Positions 63,900 to 64,000 of a stretch of DNA of 64,000 nucleotides are shown here, piece after piece. Source of the DNA: Serratia grimesii NBRC 13537 (GTDB lineage: Bacteria > Pseudomonadota > Gammaproteobacteria > Enterobacterales > Enterobacteriaceae). Made by a program: the position numbers and the translations under genes. Each line of letters starts with the position of its first letter. The first letter of the stretch is position 1. The stretch is from positions 1 through 64,000 of the forward strand of contig NZ_BCTT01000001.1 of the NCBI RefSeq assembly GCF_001590905.1, read 5' to 3'. Below the pieces are notes generated by a model. The model was not told the origin of the DNA. It did not search any database and was given only the letters and a program-made list of their open reading frames with translations.

Positions 63900-64000
63900 A
63901 TGACGCCCCCCGAATACCCGACTGCTGATAACGGCAAGACCGAAAATTATCATTTTACCGAACAGGTCGGGCACTTGCTGCGTAAGGTTTATCAGCGCCA
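63900..64000 (+). CDS. nicR: MarR-family repressor NicR, 5' part (cut by window edge)
   Basis: The first 33 codons are present, including YHFTEQVGHLLRKVYQRH, which resembles the N-terminal helix of MarR-type NicR of P. putida. It represses nic genes until 6-hydroxynicotinate binds. It follows nicX by 65 bp and may be co-transcribed. The HTH lies beyond the edge, so the family is set mainly by this helix and by context. Confidence 0.7.
   Translation, partial: MTPPEYPTADNGKTENYHFTEQVGHLLRKVYQR

Overview
The window is enterobacterial chromosome, most likely from a Serratia species of the plymuthica/liquefaciens/proteamaculans kind. I base this on close protein similarity to remembered E. coli sequences (Add, MalY, MalX, MalI, ManA, YdgA, FumC, Tus, YnfM, YnfL, Mlc, YnfK, ClcB, YnfA, YnfB, YdfG), partial synteny with the E. 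coli terminus region, an ERIC repeat, an inducible-type ampR-ampC pair, and accessory catabolic genes E. coli lacks. The tus gene with a Ter site in its leader places the window in the replication terminus half of the chromosome. I saw no rRNA, tRNA, CRISPR array, insertion sequence or prophage.

Layout. 1-3.1 kb: nucleoside/nucleotide genes (add, a DeoR-type regulator, a NudK-like hydrolase co-translated with a DUF4406-like protein). 3.1-7.2 kb: the malY-malX operon divergent from malI, with two palindromic MalI operators. 7.2-9.5 kb: ampR-ampC. 9.5-11.4 kb: an A+T-rich TetR/MFS efflux pair with a matching operator before each gene. 11.5-13.7 kb: a LysR regulator divergent from an SxxK serine hydrolase. 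13.7-21.3 kb: core genes ydgA, manA, a small secreted V/P-rich protein, fumC, a WYL regulator, a VOC protein and tus. 21.4-27.3 kb: ynfM, ynfL, mlc, bioD2, clcB. 27.6-33.4 kb: two DHA2 exporters around DUF1161, ynfB, ynfA, ydfG and an acetyltransferase. 33.5-37.5 kb: the ferric citrate receptor and its signalling genes (fecI, fecR, fecA), without fecBCDE. 37.5-43.9 kb: a complete sugar ABC importer with a PfkB kinase and a divergent ROK repressor. 44.2-50.1 kb: a purine catabolic operon (guaD-xdhA-xdhB-xdhC). 50.4-53.5 kb: an organic-anion MFS permease and a ThDP enzyme, followed by a decayed LysR fragment. 53.9-57.6 kb: an exported Dcp-like peptidase and a lipoprotein of the beta-lactamase fold. 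57.6-64.0 kb: a nicotinate catabolic cluster, nicC-nicD-nicE-nicF-nicT divergent from nicX-nicR.

How the genes work together. The purine operon would take guanine to xanthine (GuaD) and then urate (XdhAB, matured by XdhC). Its leader carries a textbook sigma-54 promoter and, about 125-145 bp upstream of the expected transcription start, two PurR-like boxes arranged as a 16-bp-arm inverted repeat. This suggests joint nitrogen and purine control. The nic genes cover 6-hydroxynicotinate to fumarate (NicC, NicX, NicD, NicF, NicE). The first enzyme (NicAB hydroxylase) is not in the window and may lie past the right edge. Two copies of a near-palindrome sit at matching distances from nicC and nicX and are good candidates for the NicR operator. 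The sugar ABC/PfkB/ROK locus and the MFS/ThDP locus are intact but I cannot name their substrates.

Starts, motifs and operators were read by eye. Family assignments rest on remembered family sequences, not on database searches.
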